Source: Rhodocyclales bacterium (GTDB lineage Bacteria; Pseudomonadota; Gammaproteobacteria; Burkholderiales; Rhodocyclaceae). Taken from it: a stretch of 64,000 nt of DNA. The DNA is taken from the NCBI GenBank assembly GCA_016235805.1, contig JACRIY010000043.1, positions 1 to 64,000 on the forward strand, read 5' to 3'. This document shows positions 61,980 through 64,000 of this stretch, piece by piece (the stretch's first letter is position 1; every line of letters begins with the position of its first letter). Below the pieces are notes generated by a model. It had not been told where the DNA came from. It saw only the letters and a program-made list of their open reading frames with translations, and searched no databases. The translations under genes and the position numbers were made by a program.

Positions 61980-63143
61980 ATGCGCCGCCTTTGGCTGATT
62001 TTTGCCCAGACCGTAACGATCTGCGTCGCGGTCCTGTTTGTCGTCAAGACGCTGAAACCCGAGTGGCTCGCGCAACTGCCCGATGGCAGCGCGAGACTAT
62101 CGGAAGTGGCCACCGTAACGGAAGCTCCTGCCGGCGCGGAGATGCATCGACCCGCGTCCTACGCCGAAGCGGCTAAGCGTGCGGTTCCTGCGGTTGTGCA
62201 CATCTTTACCAGCCAGGAAGTGGCGGGAGCGCGCCACCCTTTCATCAATGACCCCATATTCCGGCATTTCTTCGGAGATCGCTTTGGCGAGCAGGCGCAG
62301 CGGCGTTCCGGTCTGGGCAGCGGCGTAGTGGTCTCTCCAGAGGGCTACATCCTGACCAACTTCCACGTCATCGATGGTGCCGACGAAATCGAGGTCGCCC
62401 ACAACGACGGACGCAAGTACAAGGCGCGGGTGGTGGGCTCCGATCCGGAATCCGATCTGGCGGTGCTGCGCATTCCGGCCGACCACAAGCTGCCGGTGAT
62501 GGCCTTCGGCAGCAGCGACACCCTGCGCGTCGGTGACGTGGTGCTCGCCATCGGCAACCCGTTCGGCGTCGGACAGACGGTCACCTCGGGTATCGTTTCG
62601 GCGCTGGGCCGCTCCCACCTCGGTATCAATACCTTCGAAAACTTCATTCAGACCGATGCCGCGATCAATCCTGGCAACTCCGGTGGTGCACTGGTCGACG
62701 CCAATGGCCATCTGGTCGGCATCAACACGGCCATTTATTCGCAAAGCGGCGGCTCGATGGGCATCGGTTTCGCGATTCCGGTGTCGTTGGCAAGAAGCGT
62801 CATGGAACAGATCGTCAGGACCGGCAGCGTCACGCGCGGCTGGGTCGGCATCGAAGTGCAGGAGATCACTGCCGAACTGGCCGAATCCTTCAAGCTGTCG
62901 GGCACCGACGGCGCACTGATCGCCGGAGTCATGCGTGGCAGTCCTGCCGACAAGGCCGGCATCAAGCCCGGCGACGTCCTGGTTCAGGTCACCGGAAAAC
63001 CGGTAAAGGACGCCCAGGCGATGCTGGAACTGATCGCCGCGCTGCAACCCGGCAGTACGGCACGCTTCGGCCTGAAACGCGAAGGACGTGACGTCGCCGT
63101 CGATGTCACGATCGGCAAGCGCCCGCGACCGCCGAAGGAATGA
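61980..63143 (+). CDS. HtrA/DegS-type periplasmic serine protease
   Basis: This 387-residue S1C protease has an N-terminal membrane anchor (about 5-22), a trypsin-like domain (about 65-285) and one PDZ domain (about 290-380). The catalytic triad is in TNFHVIDGADE, ESDLAVLRI and NPGNSGGALVD. A single PDZ and a membrane anchor make it more like DegS/AlgW than DegP, which suggests envelope-stress signalling or folding control. It ends 15 bases from the convergent korB gene. Confidence 0.93.
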   Translation: MRRLWLIFAQTVTICVAVLFVVKTLKPEWLAQLPDGSARLSEVATVTEAPAGAEMHRPASYAEAAKRAVPAVVHIFTSQEVAGARHPFINDPIFRHFFGDRFGEQAQRRSGLGSGVVVSPEGYILTNFHVIDGADEIEVAHNDGRKYKARVVGSDPESDLAVLRIPADHKLPVMAFGSSDTLRVGDVVLAIGNPFGVGQTVTSGIVSALGRSHLGINTFENFIQTDAAINPGNSGGALVDANGHLVGINTAIYSQSGGSMGIGFAIPVSLARSVMEQIVRTGSVTRGWVGIEVQEITAELAESFKLSGTDGALIAGVMRGSPADKAGIKPGDVLVQVTGKPVKDAQAMLELIAALQPGSTARFGLKREGRDVAVDVTIGKRPRPPKE

Positions 63144-63158
63144 CCTTCCGGCTTCGGC

Positions 63159-64000
63159 TTAGCGCAGGGATGCGTTGAGCGCGTCGAGGGCTTTGCTGCC
63201 CGGGCACAGGTAGGCATCACCGAGCTGGTTCAGCGGCTTCTCCACCGTGTTCAGGTGGCGATGCAGGTCCTCGGCACTGCTGTCCACATAGAGCAGGCCG
63301 GTAACAATCTCTCCCAGCGCATGCCGCTCCTGCAGGTAGTTCATCGCGGCGACGCGATCCGACGGATCATAGTCGGCCTCCAGCTTGCGCAGGTGCAGCA
63401 CCGATCCGTCATGCTGGACGATGCGCCGCAGCTCGCCGGGGGCGTAGGATGTGTTGATTTGGTCACGAGGTAGGATGAAGTCAAGTCGATTGACAGCGTC
63501 GTTGTGCTCGCGCACATAGTCGTAGCTCTTGGTCGAGCCGGCGTGATTGTTGAAAGTGACGCAGGGGCTGATGACGTCGATGAAAGCCGGCCCGCGGTGG
63601 CGCAGTGCACCCTTGATCAGGGGGATCAGCTGTTCCTTGTCGCCGGAAAAACTGCGCGCGACGTAGCTGGCGCCCAATTGCAGCGCGAGGGCGACGAGAT
63701 CGATCGGCGTGTCGTTGTTGACCACCCCGCGCTTGCTCTTCGATCCCTTGTCGGCAGTGGCTGAGAATTGGCCTTTGGTGAGGCCGTAGACCCCATTGTT
63801 CTCGCAGATATAGGTCATGTTCACGCCGCGGCGCATGGCATGGGCGAACTGGGAGATGCCGATCGAGGCCGAATCGCCGTCGCCCGAAACACCCATGTAA
63901 GTCAGGTCGCGGTTGGCCAGCGCGGCGCCAGTCAGCACCGAGGGCATGCGCCCGTGCGTGGTGTTGAAGCCGTGCGAGGCGCCGAGAAAGTAATCCGGCG
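63159..64000 (-). CDS. korB: 2-oxoacid:ferredoxin oxidoreductase beta subunit, partial (N-terminus beyond right edge)
   Basis: This is the ThDP-binding subunit that oxidises 2-oxoglutarate or a related 2-oxoacid to the CoA ester with ferredoxin as acceptor. The frame is open to the window edge. HGFNTTHGRMPSVLTGA is typical of KorB, the ThDP motif GVSGDGDSASIGISQF follows, and YICENNGVYGLTKGQ carries the magnesium-binding Asn. About 280 C-terminal residues are present and the start lies beyond 64000. The internal ATG 63947 is not the start. KorA is expected just upstream. Confidence 0.92.
   Translation of the reverse strand, partial: PDYFLGASHGFNTTHGRMPSVLTGAALANRDLTYMGVSGDGDSASIGISQFAHAMRRGVNMTYICENNGVYGLTKGQFSATADKGSKSKRGVVNNDTPIDLVALALQLGASYVARSFSGDKEQLIPLIKGALRHRGPAFIDVISPCVTFNNHAGSTKSYDYVREHNDAVNRLDFILPRDQINTSYAPGELRRIVQHDGSVLHLRKLEADYDPSDRVAAMNYLQERHALGEIVTGLLYVDSSAEDLHRHLNTVEKPLNQLGDAYLCPGSKALDALNASLR

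Noticed and set aside
63159-63947. A complete 262-residue protein starting at ATG 63947
   Set aside because: The upstream codons HGFNTTHGR continue the KorB family sequence to the window edge, so this is a truncated view of a larger gene.

Overview
The window is GC-rich, densely packed chromosomal DNA from a Gram-negative bacterium. Its gene content (sat-aprB-aprA of dissimilatory sulfur metabolism, phenylacetyl-CoA genes, a ring-cleavage cluster, type IV pilus genes, a ferredoxin-dependent 2-oxoacid oxidoreductase) fits a sulfur-oxidising, aromatic-degrading betaproteobacterium. A Sulfuritalea-like member of the Rhodocyclales is my best guess, an inference from gene content and protein style rather than a search. 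I see no tRNA, rRNA, CRISPR array or insertion sequence.

Layout. 1-2550 (minus): sat, aprB and the 5' part of aprA. 2921-23375 (plus): a long surface-glycan locus. It holds a CDP-3,6-dideoxyhexose branch (RfbH, an SDR enzyme, a ThDP enzyme that could be YerE-like), the Wzm/Wzt exporter, glycosyltransferases, many SAM methyltransferases, a NeuB-like synthase and a GT2/membrane-protein pair. 23385-30387 (minus): a tight operon of two SPINDLY-type (GT41) glycosyltransferases and an ABC-2 transporter. 30725-44023 (minus): a signalling and pilus block. From upstream to downstream it reads CHASE2 Ser/Thr kinase, PP2C phosphatase, FHA protein, CHASE2 adenylate cyclase, cyclic-nucleotide phosphodiesterase, cNMP-binding/rhodanese protein, GAF-PilB/GspE ATPase, GAF-HD-GYP protein, and a very short pilin with a secreted partner behind a sigma-54 promoter. 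44261-46327 (minus): sucCD. 46624-48126 (plus): glpK. 48158-52711: paaY facing paaG-paaI-paaJ, then a methyltransferase and msrA. 52718-59210: maiA, a FimV-like gene on the plus strand, and an operon of MBL hydrolase, flavin monooxygenase, DUF2783 protein, VOC protein and FAH hydrolase with a strong promoter overlapped by a palindrome. 59315-64000: ankyrin protein, TonB-like protein, Nif3-like protein, HtrA-type protease and a partial korB.

How it fits together. The signalling block pairs each synthesis step with its reversal and a reader: kinase, phosphatase and FHA for phospho-Ser/Thr; cyclase, phosphodiesterase and cNMP-binding protein for cAMP; HD-GYP for c-di-GMP. It sits beside the ATPase and pilin genes it may control. 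The neighbouring GT41 enzymes are candidates for glycosylating a surface protein.

Two observations are not explained by the genes. A 24-base sequence (CGCCGT, a variable middle, then RGCGCCGACTTY) recurs ten times, inside genes in several reading frames and at the 3' ends of three genes. Two genes (4240 and 51408) have no ATG, GTG or TTG that preserves their N-terminal domain and appear to start at CTG next to the upstream stop codon.
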